Source: an uncultured Bacteriovoracaceae bacterium (GTDB lineage Bacteria; Bdellovibrionota; Bacteriovoracia; Bacteriovoracales; Bacteriovoracaceae). Taken from it: a stretch of 45,578 nucleotides of DNA. This document shows, one piece after another, positions 1 through 7,422 of the stretch; positions within the stretch are counted from its first letter, which is position 1, and every line of letters begins with the position of its first letter. The notes under the pieces are model-generated. The model saw nothing but the letters and a program-made list of their open reading frames with translations, was not told where the DNA came from and made no database searches. The position numbers and the translations under genes were made by a program. The stretch covers positions 1-45,578 of the forward strand of contig CAKZUQ010000014.1 of the NCBI GenBank assembly GCA_937923325.1. Reading direction: 5' to 3'.

Positions 1-285
1 AATTAGTTCAATTGGACCATTTGGTTGTCCAGTTAAATCAAGCTGTAAATCCCATTCATTAGAAATACAACTTGTGTTGTAGTTTACTCCACCAATATTT
101 ATATGAACGTTTTGAACATTATTGTTACATGTTCCTTCTATTAGATAATTTGAAACATTTTGATCTGTAACATGAGCAAGATTTTTTATACTTATCTCTG
201 GCCGAGATGAATGTTTTAAATCTAGCTTAAGATCATCACATGATACTAGTATTAATAGAATAAGTAATATCACTGGCCTAAACAT
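1..285 (-). CDS. Lipoprotein, N-terminal part (runs off the window start)
   Basis: An open minus-strand frame runs from ATG at 285 to the window edge without a stop, giving the first 95 residues. The N-terminus is a lipoprotein signal peptide: a short hydrophobic run and the lipobox LVSC with Cys16. The mature protein begins C-D-D; aspartate at +2 retains lipoproteins in the inner membrane of E. coli, but whether that rule holds here is unknown. A GGAG ribosome site lies 6-7 bases before the start. The mature part has two further Cys (about residues 54 and 72) and no family I recognise. It is divergent from the gene at 629. The ORF is solid; its function is unknown. Confidence 0.7.
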   Translation of the reverse strand, partial: MFRPVILLILLILVSCDDLKLDLKHSSRPEISIKNLAHVTDQNVSNYLIEGTCNNNVQNVHINIGGVNYNTSCISNEWDLQLDLTGQPNGPIELI

Positions 286-628
286 GATCTTCTCCAACGT
301 TTTATCATTAAACTTAGTTATATTATCGGTCTTTGTTGGACTTATTAAAATAAATTTTTAATAAAGACGTAATTCTAATGAGATACGAATAACATCTTTT
401 ACAATAAAGCTGGATGTGTCTACAAATGAAGGCATTTAAGTGTAAAATCTTTTTTGAGTTAATTGATGTTGTTTAAGAGAAACTATACTTTTTATTTGAT
501 TGTTATTTATACCGCTTTTAAAAAAATATTAAAAGTAGATTTTGTCTAATCTTTATACACTTTTTGTAATCTTTTCTAAGTGCGATGAAAATAAAGTATT
601 TAACTAAAAATGAATATAGAATCTTTTT
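286..628. other. Divergent intergenic region, 343 bases
   Basis: AT-rich spacer between two divergent genes, so it should hold promoters for both. The only structure seen is a perfect 9-base A/T inverted repeat (342-350 with 356-364, 5-base loop). No convincing promoter hexamers, and no good ribosome site before 629. Confidence 0.4.
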
Positions 629-1636
629 ATGAATAAATTAACTTTAACTATAGTCTTTTTACTTTTTTTTAATTATGCCAAATCTCACGATGTAGATAAT
701 GTAGCTATTAATCCTGAAGATATGAAACATGCGACTTGTCTGCCTAAAGAGACAAATTTAAATACTAAAAGTGCTTACATTGAAGAGTTAAGAAAATATA
801 GAATTCAAGCTCATTCGATAAAAAATATAAAAAAATTTAAGTTAGAACATTATGAAGACATTCTATTCGCTGCTAAGCTCATGCCTTCTTGGCTATATTT
901 AGGTGAAGATACACTTGATGCTCGTATTCGGATTATATATCGCCCCAATTTAGATGCAGTTGCCAATGCATTCATTACTTTGGGCTCTAAATGGTTTGAA
1001 TTTAATAAAGATTTAAGAAGAGCTATCATTTTTCATGAGTTGGCGCATAGATTAGATACAAAATTTTATAGTCAAGACAACGCTAAGACGTGGAAGAATA
1101 TTGATTCGGGGTGGATTTGGAATTACAAAGGTAGAAGAAGAGTATTAGAAGCAGTCAATGAGTACGAGTATGTATCGAAGTATGCAATGAAAAACTCAGT
1201 TGAAGACTGGGCCGAGTCAGTTTCCGCTTATAGATTAAAGCCAGATCTTTTAAAAAGGGTGTCCTTAAAAAAGTATAATTTTTTAAAAAATCAATTGTTT
1301 TTAGGGCAAGAGTTTATAACTGAAGAAAGTTGCAATAGTATGCCACAATTTATTTCTAAAGAACTTTTTGAAGAGCAAGTAATTGAGCTTCAAAAAATAT
1401 TTAGAAAAAATAGACGATATCTGAAATCATTAACGAAAAATAAAAAAAATAAATTACAAATAGCATTGTATTCATTATTTCAAATTTTAGATAAAGAAGA
1501 ACCATTACCTAGAAGTGCCTCAATTGAGGAAGTTGTAAAAAGATATAGATTTAAGCTTTTTATACAAAATACTAAAAAAGATAAGTTATACCCTAGCAAT
1601 AGATTCATTGAAAAAATAAACAATACTTTGAATTAG
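629..1636 (+). CDS. Secreted putative zinc metallopeptidase (HExxH)
   Basis: 335 residues with an N-terminal Sec signal peptide (hydrophobic run 4-15, likely cut after AKS near residue 19). Residues 136-140 read HELAH, a zincin HExxH motif in a helix preceded by RRAIIF. About 52 residues later EDWAES (192-197) could give the third zinc ligand, as in gluzincins. The last 100 residues are Lys-rich with no recognisable domain. This suggests an exported metal-dependent peptidase, but no named family is assigned. No Shine-Dalgarno sequence stands out before the ATG. The gene ends just before relics of an insertion sequence. The ORF is certain; the peptidase assignment rests on the motif only. Confidence 0.6.
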   Translation: MNKLTLTIVFLLFFNYAKSHDVDNVAINPEDMKHATCLPKETNLNTKSAYIEELRKYRIQAHSIKNIKKFKLEHYEDILFAAKLMPSWLYLGEDTLDARIRIIYRPNLDAVANAFITLGSKWFEFNKDLRRAIIFHELAHRLDTKFYSQDNAKTWKNIDSGWIWNYKGRRRVLEAVNEYEYVSKYAMKNSVEDWAESVSAYRLKPDLLKRVSLKKYNFLKNQLFLGQEFITEESCNSMPQFISKELFEEQVIELQKIFRKNRRYLKSLTKNKKNKLQIALYSLFQILDKEEPLPRSASIEEVVKRYRFKLFIQNTKKDKLYPSNRFIEKINNTLN

Positions 1637-1747
1637 AATAGGACATTATTGCTTGGGATTACAATTCACTGGTAAGTCCTGTAGAAACACATGAAATTTG
1701 TCCTGTTAATTACTACGCGATTATGTCCTATTCGTAACATCAAAGGC

Positions 1748-1999
1748 TTAGGCACTTTTATCGTAGATAAGTATATTATCTTTCATCTCTTCAAACTTTG
1801 TAACATCGAAAAACTTTCCACAAATTTCAAACTGTAACTCACCATTTTGATACGAGTAAATCTTCACAAAATTGTACCTAAAAAGCTCGTTAGTTTGAAT
1901 GACATATTCATCGCCTCTGAAATGAAAAATGTTTCCAGCGTTGGTTCTATACTTTTCCTCAATACAAAAAGATTGGAAACTTTCATATTGGAGAACCAA
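1748..1999 (-). pseudogene. Probable C-terminal fragment of an IS transposase
   Basis: An 83-residue open frame beginning with TTG, with no ribosome site. Its pattern (a short beta-strand domain with GNIFHFRGDEYVI, then VKIYSYQNGELQF) resembles the C-terminal beta-barrel found after the DDE domain in IS21/IS481/ISNCY-type transposases. It sits just inside the left subterminal repeat, where a transposase of this element would end. The frame can be read upstream only to a stop near 2064. No DDE residues remain. The resemblance is judged by eye and needs a profile search. Confidence 0.4.
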
Positions 2000-2393
2000 C
2001 TCAAAGCAAGAAGTTGATTTGCATCTAAGCCAAGAGTGGGCGATAGAGGTTAAAGCATTTCAAAGGATTTGAAGGTTTGAGAAAAGAGAAGCTATTTAAA
2101 CATCATGTTGTCATTTTTTTTTTTAAGGAGCAAACGTATAGTCGATGATATCGAAGCGTGGTCATGGCAAATATTTTTAGATCACCTTTGGATTACATGA
2201 TTTAAGTAAGAGTGGAGATGGTATTCAAGATTTGATTGCGGAGAAGTTTTAAAATATGAGTTATTTCAAACTTAAGATCATGTGATTTTCAAACATTTGA
2301 ACTTATATTAAATTGTTCCAAATGGTTATAAAGGCTTTAATTTAATTGAGAATATTTTTCTAAGTCTTGATTTCAAAGTTATTGTGATCAAAT
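2000..2393. other. Non-coding interior of the decayed element
   Basis: 394 bases without a gene. It contains an 11-T run (2114-2124) and short broken frames on both strands (for example a plus-strand reading HDLSKSGDGIQDLIAEKF ending near 2251, cut by an upstream frameshift). These look like remains of one or more lost genes. No promoter or terminator is clear. Confidence 0.4.
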
Positions 2394-3425
2394 CTATGGT
2401 GACGCTGTTATAATACCAATAAGGGCATTTACTTTGTTGTGAGGCTCAAGGAATATAACATAATCCATATCTGAAGGGTGAAATTTTGTTTTGTCAAAAA
2501 TAGCTAGAGATTTGTGCCCGTTTATTAAATCGTGTATCATTGCGAAGGATCCCCCAGGTTCTATCATATCTTTAAATGGTAGTGCATAGAAACCATCTTC
2601 TGGGCTTAGTCCTCTTTCTTTTAATGTCTTATGTAAACCCCATACATCTGAGGCTTTATAGTTCAAAGTCGAACCAACTTTATCGGAGCCATAAGCTCTA
2701 AGGATATCTTCTCTTGAAGATCTGAAATATCTTAAAATCATGTTTTCTGGATCAATGTCTGATTCATATATTATTTTTTGAATTTCTTCAGCAATTTCTT
2801 TCTTTGATTTTTGGTTGATCAGAATATTTTGTTCTATTGGTAGCTTATTTCTAAATGGATTTATTTGATTATAGTCAATTCTATCTATTGCTCTGTTGAT
2901 AGAATCAATATGATCTGTAATGAAATGTATGTCTTCTTTGGTTGTCTTTAATTGACCTTCGATCAATTCATATTGAAGGTCATTTTGAAGCTTTATTTGG
3001 TCCTTGGCAAGTTGGCGAAAATCTTTATTTGGATGTTTTTTATTTAAAAATTTATCTAATTCTTGATTTATTTCTTTCCATTTGTATTCGAGCATAGGAA
3101 GTTCTTTTTTATTCTTGGAGAGTAAAGTGATGAATTTCTTCCTTTCATCCAAGAGCTCTTTTCGTGGTAAATTTGCTATCTCGGCATAATTTTTAAAGTA
3201 GTAGTTCAATTTAGTATTAGTGACTATTTTCAATTGATTGTCTAAAGGTGTTACGACTTTTGCAAAAAAATTAGTGCAGTAGTTAGTGGCTGTAATATAA
3301 TTGGCGATTTCTCTTGCTGCTTTAGATAGATATTTTTTTCTATTGTTTGTCCTAGTTGAGCAGGCAGTAATGCTAAAAAGAAAAATTAGTAATAGTGTTA
3401 ATTTAAATTCACTGTATTGCCTCAT
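2394..3425 (-). CDS. Lipoprotein of unknown function, cargo of the IS remnant
   Basis: From ATG at 3425 the product is 343 residues with a lipoprotein signal peptide: hydrophobic residues 8-20 and lipobox ITAC, Cys22. The mature part is Lys/Glu-rich and helical (about 30-230), then a more globular C-terminus (about 250-343). No family is recognised. The frame stays open upstream to an ATG at 3557 with a strong AGGAGG 10 bases before it, giving 387 residues. That extra 44-residue leader (starting MDVVMMDKRAQK) looks like a transposase N-terminus and would bury the signal peptide, so 3425 is preferred although its own ribosome site is weak. Translation may start at 3557 and restart at 3425. Confidence 0.6.
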   Translation of the reverse strand: MRQYSEFKLTLLLIFLFSITACSTRTNNRKKYLSKAAREIANYITATNYCTNFFAKVVTPLDNQLKIVTNTKLNYYFKNYAEIANLPRKELLDERKKFITLLSKNKKELPMLEYKWKEINQELDKFLNKKHPNKDFRQLAKDQIKLQNDLQYELIEGQLKTTKEDIHFITDHIDSINRAIDRIDYNQINPFRNKLPIEQNILINQKSKKEIAEEIQKIIYESDIDPENMILRYFRSSREDILRAYGSDKVGSTLNYKASDVWGLHKTLKERGLSPEDGFYALPFKDMIEPGGSFAMIHDLINGHKSLAIFDKTKFHPSDMDYVIFLEPHNKVNALIGIITASP

Positions 3426-3608
3426 ATGAATCTTATCGGAAATTAGAGGGTAACCTTGAATCTTGAATTTAGGTATAGATATCGTTCTTTCGTAAGTCAC
3501 ATCGCAAGCAAAGGCGTAAATTTTTTGAGCTCTTTTATCCATCATAACAACATCCATTTATTTTCATCCTCCTGAAATTTTTAGATTTAGGAGAACATAT
3601 ATTTTATT

Positions 3609-3674
3609 GATAGGACATTTTCGCTGTGTTTTAACTATAGGACATAATCGCTGTGTATCTACAGTGTATCTACA
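3609..3674. repeat. Subterminal direct repeats and duplicated tip of the IS remnant
   Basis: Two 20-base copies differ at two positions: ataggacattttcgctgtgt (3610-3629) and ataggacataatcgctgtgt (3637-3656). The second overlaps a tandem 11-base repeat gtgtatctaca (3653-3663, 3664-3674). Probable transposase-binding sites. Confidence 0.6.
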
Positions 3675-3761
3675 ATTTCAACTCTTGGCATCCAACTTGC
3701 TTCATATATTGTATATAAAGAATCACTAGACAGATAAAGCTAGTAAAATCAAGAGGTTGGG

Positions 3762-4616
3762 ATGGCTGAAAGCTTTAGAAATTGTTTAAAAAGTATTCAA
3801 AACTTATGTTTTGTATCACTTTTAATCAGTTCTTTTTCATATGCTAGAGGCTTTAGAGCTCCAGCAAATGTTGTTCCTGATGACGACATGATAGTAGTTC
3901 CTTTAAACATAGAAGGGAATATCTATGAAGATTTCAACGAAAAACACAAAGATAAATTTAAGGCTTCTAGACAAAAGCTCGAGCTGTGGATGCAAAATGA
4001 GCAATATGCAAAAGACTATGGACTTGAGGGAACTGGGGCAGTGAGACTTCCTACTCAAGATGAAAAAGAAGACTTTCTAAAGAGAAACTATCTAAGATTT
4101 CTTAGCAAAGATGTTCAAAGATCTACTAATGGAGCTTTAAAGAATACTTGGTCTAGTTTAACTACAAATGATGAAATTGATTCGATATCAGAGTATGAAG
4201 ATAGGGAAGAGTATTTTGTAAGAGCTAAAAATAGTAATACAAAAAAAGAACCTCAGTTAGAAACAAGAATAAAGGTTGGTAAAAGAAAATTTAAATTAAG
4301 ATTTCAACCAAGGTTTGAGCAAGGTGCTATGAAAATTACTCTTAAGAGTGAATTTGTTAACTTAAAAGCACTACTTGGTGTGAATGGGAATCAAGAAGTT
4401 AAATTTGAAAAAAAGTGGAACTCTACAAATACAAAAGCTCTTTTATATTACTACATAGATGAGTCAAGAGTGCTTGCTTCTGTAGATCAAAAAATTGAAG
4501 GTGGTCTATCATTAAGATTTGTTCACGAAAAAGATCTTGATGGATTTAGTCAGTTTTTTAAAGTAGGGAATTCAGAAATTAACTCAATGCAAGTAAGATT
4601 TAATATGGGATTTTAA
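3762..4616 (+). CDS. Secreted, possibly outer-membrane protein, unknown
   Basis: 284 residues. The N-terminus is a Sec signal peptide (hydrophobic about 16-27, probable cut after SYA near 28). Residues 30-160 are charged and probably helical; from about 165 the pattern alternates polar and hydrophobic residues (LETRIKVGKRKFKLRFQ, MKITLKSEF, TKALLYYYI) and the chain ends VRFNMGF. A terminal Phe after alternating residues is the usual outer-membrane beta-barrel insertion signal. This suggests a small barrel with a periplasmic N-terminal domain. GAGG lies just upstream of the ATG. It is separated from gdhA by 73 bases without a visible terminator. Confidence 0.6.
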   Translation: MAESFRNCLKSIQNLCFVSLLISSFSYARGFRAPANVVPDDDMIVVPLNIEGNIYEDFNEKHKDKFKASRQKLELWMQNEQYAKDYGLEGTGAVRLPTQDEKEDFLKRNYLRFLSKDVQRSTNGALKNTWSSLTTNDEIDSISEYEDREEYFVRAKNSNTKKEPQLETRIKVGKRKFKLRFQPRFEQGAMKITLKSEFVNLKALLGVNGNQEVKFEKKWNSTNTKALLYYYIDESRVLASVDQKIEGGLSLRFVHEKDLDGFSQFFKVGNSEINSMQVRFNMGF

Positions 4617-4689
4617 TTCCTCTCATGTTAAAAAGGTCTAGAATTTATTATTATAAAGAAACTACTTTTTTTAACTTGATGGAGTAACA

Positions 4690-5949
4690 ATGAGTTTATA
4701 TCACAGAGAGCTTTATAAGGATGCTTTAGGGCAACTTGAAGAAGCTGCCAGAATTGGAAAAATGGACCCTAATATTGTCGAAAGACTAAGATATCCTAAA
4801 AGGGCAATCCAGGTATCGATACCTATAAGATTAGATGACGGTTCAGTTAAAACTTTTGAAGGCTATAGAGTTCAGCACAGTCTAACTTTAGGACCTGGTA
4901 AAGGTGGAATTAGGTTTCACCCAGAAGTTGATTTATCTGAAACAACTGCTTTAGCAATGCTTATGTCATTTAAGTGCGCTTTAGTTGGATTACCACTAGG
5001 TGGAGCGAAGGGTGGAATTAAAGTTGATCCTAGAAAACTATCTAGACAAGAGCTTCAAGCACTAACAAGAAGATACGCTTTAGAGATTGGACCATTCGTT
5101 GGGCCACATAAAGATATACCTGCTCCAGATATTGGAACCGATGGCCAGACTATGGCATGGTTTATGGATACCTTTTCTCAAATCAATGGTTATGCAGCTC
5201 ATGGAGTTGTAACAGGAAAACCAATTTCAATTGGTGGATCTTTAGGTCGTGAAGAAGCTACTGGTAGAGGTGTTGCTTATTGTATTAATTTTGCCTACGA
5301 CTATCATAAGAAAAAAGTTGATGAAAATACAACTATAGCAATTCATGGATTTGGTAAAGTCGGTATGCCTGCGGCAGTAGATCTTTCTGATCAAGGAGCT
5401 AAAATCGTCGCTATATCCGATGTTTCAGGAGCAATCCACAACCCTAGAGGAATTGATATTCATTCTGCTATAGATTGGGTTAAGAGTGGAAAGTATTTAG
5501 TAGACTTTGAAGGAGCTGATCATATTACTAACGATCAACTCTTAGAACTAGATGTTGATGTTTTAATTCCTGCTGCAATTGATGGGGTTATTACAAATAA
5601 AAATATGGATAAAATTAGAGCTAAAATGATTGCTGAAGGTGCCAATGGGCCAGTATCAAATGAAGCTGTTAAGCACTTATCTGAAAAAGGAATTTTTATT
5701 ATTCCTGATATTCTTTGTAATGCTGGTGGTGTTACCGTTTCTTACTTTGAGTGGGTACAGGGATTGGCATCATTCTTTTGGGACTTAGATCAAATTAATA
5801 AAACTCTTCATAGTATTTTAAAGAAAGCATTCTACGAAGTCATGGAAAACTACGAGAAGTTTGAATGTGATATGAAAACAGCTGCTATGGTCACATCTAT
5901 TAAAAAGATGGAAACAGCAATGAGAGTTAGAGGATTATTTCCTGGATAA
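4690..5949 (+). CDS. gdhA: Glutamate dehydrogenase (Glu/Leu/Phe/Val family)
   Basis: 419 residues, the usual length of the short hexameric enzyme, which interconverts glutamate and 2-oxoglutarate plus ammonia with NAD(P) in the cytoplasm. The N-terminal substrate domain has the substrate lysine in GPGKGG (Lys71), the catalytic lysine in PLGGAKGGI (Lys107) and the catalytic aspartate in PAPDIGTDG (Asp147). The Rossmann motif GFGKVG is at 220-225, and YFEWVQG marks the C-terminal part. A GGAG site precedes the ATG. Coenzyme preference cannot be read safely. A strong terminator follows 22 bases after the stop. Confidence 0.95.
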   Translation: MSLYHRELYKDALGQLEEAARIGKMDPNIVERLRYPKRAIQVSIPIRLDDGSVKTFEGYRVQHSLTLGPGKGGIRFHPEVDLSETTALAMLMSFKCALVGLPLGGAKGGIKVDPRKLSRQELQALTRRYALEIGPFVGPHKDIPAPDIGTDGQTMAWFMDTFSQINGYAAHGVVTGKPISIGGSLGREEATGRGVAYCINFAYDYHKKKVDENTTIAIHGFGKVGMPAAVDLSDQGAKIVAISDVSGAIHNPRGIDIHSAIDWVKSGKYLVDFEGADHITNDQLLELDVDVLIPAAIDGVITNKNMDKIRAKMIAEGANGPVSNEAVKHLSEKGIFIIPDILCNAGGVTVSYFEWVQGLASFFWDLDQINKTLHSILKKAFYEVMENYEKFECDMKTAAMVTSIKKMETAMRVRGLFPG

Positions 5950-5970
5950 AAAAATAAATTTTAAATATTG

Positions 5971-5998
5971 GGCAGCTTTTTTAAGCTGCCTTTTTTTT
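5971..5998 (+). terminator. Rho-independent terminator after gdhA
   Basis: A perfect 8-bp stem ggcagctt / aagctgcc with a T4 loop (5971-5990) is followed by eight T. It lies inside an open frame that continues into the next gene (see findings). Confidence 0.9.
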
Positions 5999-6031
5999 AA
6001 TATATCTTTTGGAGATCTTCTAAAAGATGAT

Positions 6032-6439
6032 ATGTATATTCTTGAAACTAAAAAATACTCCCTTAGGACTGTGTGCCAACAGATGTTAAAAAAAAATTAT
6101 CCTCTTGTTCAAAAAATGTCTATTTCTATAGTTGATTGTATGTCTCATCATGTAGAGGCAATAGACTTTTGTAAAATAAAAGAGGCTTCTAATCCATACC
6201 TTGTTAGAGCAGTTGTTGATAAAGAAAATGTAAAATGTATTTCATCTAAAAAAATAAACTTAAGGTATCTTTGCAAAAACAAAGATCCAATCTGTAAAAC
6301 GAGTAAAGTCACATGTGAATCTTTAGGAAAAAAACTGGCCGCTCGTTTAGTCGTTGATGCCCATTATGAAGTCTTAAATACAAAGTCTCAAAAAGAAATA
6401 ATTTGTTATTTTCTTCCAAAAAAAGTTAAAGCTCTTTAA
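6032..6439 (+). CDS. Cys-rich, probably exported small protein
   Basis: 135 residues from ATG 6032, with eight or more Cys and many Lys and no recognised family. Odd cysteine richness for a cytoplasmic protein points to disulfides in the periplasm. The ATG has GGAG only 17 bases away, too far. The same frame is open upstream to 5924 and encodes a typical signal peptide, basic DKKINFK then a hydrophobic WAAFLSCLFF and ISFG, with a CTG at 5942 that has AGAGGA 7 bases before it. So the true start may be CTG 5942, overlapping the gdhA stop and spanning the gdhA terminator. It ends tail-to-tail with pfkA, sharing TTAA. Confidence 0.55.
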   Translation: MYILETKKYSLRTVCQQMLKKNYPLVQKMSISIVDCMSHHVEAIDFCKIKEASNPYLVRAVVDKENVKCISSKKINLRYLCKNKDPICKTSKVTCESLGKKLAARLVVDAHYEVLNTKSQKEIICYFLPKKVKAL

Positions 6440-7413
6440 ATTGAAAGTTCTCTTGCAATATTTATATATTCAGTCATAACATGATCAGATTTTTTTGAAC
6501 ATTCAGATAGGTCTACAACTTTAACTTTTCCCTCTTTAATAACAACAGCATGTTGATTCTTTCCAGCAACTAGTGATTCAATAGCTTTTTTACCCATCAA
6601 AGAAGCATAGAAACGATCTGAAGCACTTGGAGCTCCACCTCTTTGAGTATGCCCAAGTACACAGACTCTAGAGTTAATTTGAAAGTTCTCTTCTAGTTTT
6701 TTAGCAATATCATAGCTTCGACCAGGTTTTTCCCCTTCGGCCACAATAATAATCGACGAATTTTTACCTCTTTTAATTCCTCTTTTTATATCATTTGCTA
6801 TCTCTTCATAGTTTACTTCGTCTGAGTTTAAAAGAATATTTTCAGCTCCAGTACAAATTCCAACTTGAACTGCAATAGATGAAGTTCTAGCACCCATTAC
6901 TTCTATTAAAAATGTTCGTTCACTTGAAAAAGCTGTATCTCTAATTTTATCAATAGCTTCAATCGCAGTTTCTACCGCTGTATCAAATCCAATTGTATAG
7001 TCAGTTCCAGAGATATCATTATCAATTGTACCTGGAATACCAATAACTGGAATATTAAACTCTTTATTAAGAGCAATGGCCCCTTTAAATGATCCATCTC
7101 CACCGATAATGATAAGAGCGTCTATATTATTATTATCAAGATTCTTAGCTGCAATTTTTCTTGTTTCAGCATCTTTAAACTCTGGAAGTCTGGATGTGTA
7201 TAAAATTGTCCCACCTCTTTGAATAATATTTCCAACACTAGAAGCATTGAGTTCTTCCATGTCATTTTTAATAAGCCCTTGATAACCTCTTTTTATACCA
7301 AATACTTTAATACCTTTACCGATTGCAGATCTTACAAGACTCCTAATCGCCGGGTTCATTCCTGGAGAATCTCCACCACTTGTAAGAATACCGATTGTTT
7401 TTATTTTCTTCAT
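6436..7413 (-). CDS. pfkA: ATP-dependent 6-phosphofructokinase
   Basis: 325 residues, matching bacterial PfkA. It phosphorylates fructose 6-phosphate to the 1,6-bisphosphate, the committed step of glycolysis. Motifs: GGDSPGMN (13-20, nucleotide binding), GGDGS (104-108), PGTIDNDI (127-134) with the catalytic aspartate, and EVMGARTS. The Gly in GGDGS and the Gly in PGTIDND are those of ATP-using enzymes; pyrophosphate-dependent forms carry Asp and Lys there. It is the last gene of the operon starting at obg, 9 bases after gpmI, and ends on the stop of the convergent gene with no terminator between. Confidence 0.95.
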   Translation of the reverse strand: MKKIKTIGILTSGGDSPGMNPAIRSLVRSAIGKGIKVFGIKRGYQGLIKNDMEELNASSVGNIIQRGGTILYTSRLPEFKDAETRKIAAKNLDNNNIDALIIIGGDGSFKGAIALNKEFNIPVIGIPGTIDNDISGTDYTIGFDTAVETAIEAIDKIRDTAFSSERTFLIEVMGARTSSIAVQVGICTGAENILLNSDEVNYEEIANDIKRGIKRGKNSSIIIVAEGEKPGRSYDIAKKLEENFQINSRVCVLGHTQRGGAPSASDRFYASLMGKKAIESLVAGKNQHAVVIKEGKVKVVDLSECSKKSDHVMTEYINIARELSI

Positions 7414-7422
7414 AGTTTTTCC

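Larger units (their letters stand above)
1680..3674 (-). mobile_element. Degenerate insertion sequence carrying a lipoprotein gene
   Basis: Left tip TGTAGAAACAC (1680-1690) matches in inverted orientation the right tip GTGTATCTACA (3664-3674, tandemly duplicated at 3653-3663) at 10 of 11 positions, with TG...CA ends. Inside the tips a perfect 15-base inverted repeat, gcgattatgtcctat at 1717-1731 and its complement at 3637-3651, repeats imperfectly at 3610-3629. Such multiple subterminal copies are typical of IS with Mu/retroviral-type integrases (IS21, IS481, ISNCY types). A transposase-like C-terminus lies near the left end and a start codon with AGGAGG near the right end, but the catalytic middle is gone and a lipoprotein gene occupies the space. 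No target duplication is evident. A further relic, aataggacattattgc, lies outside at 1637-1652. Confidence 0.55.

Noticed and set aside
342..364. Perfect A/T inverted repeat as a terminator or operator
   Set aside because: All A/T, no T tract after it, and such repeats are expected by chance in DNA this AT-rich.
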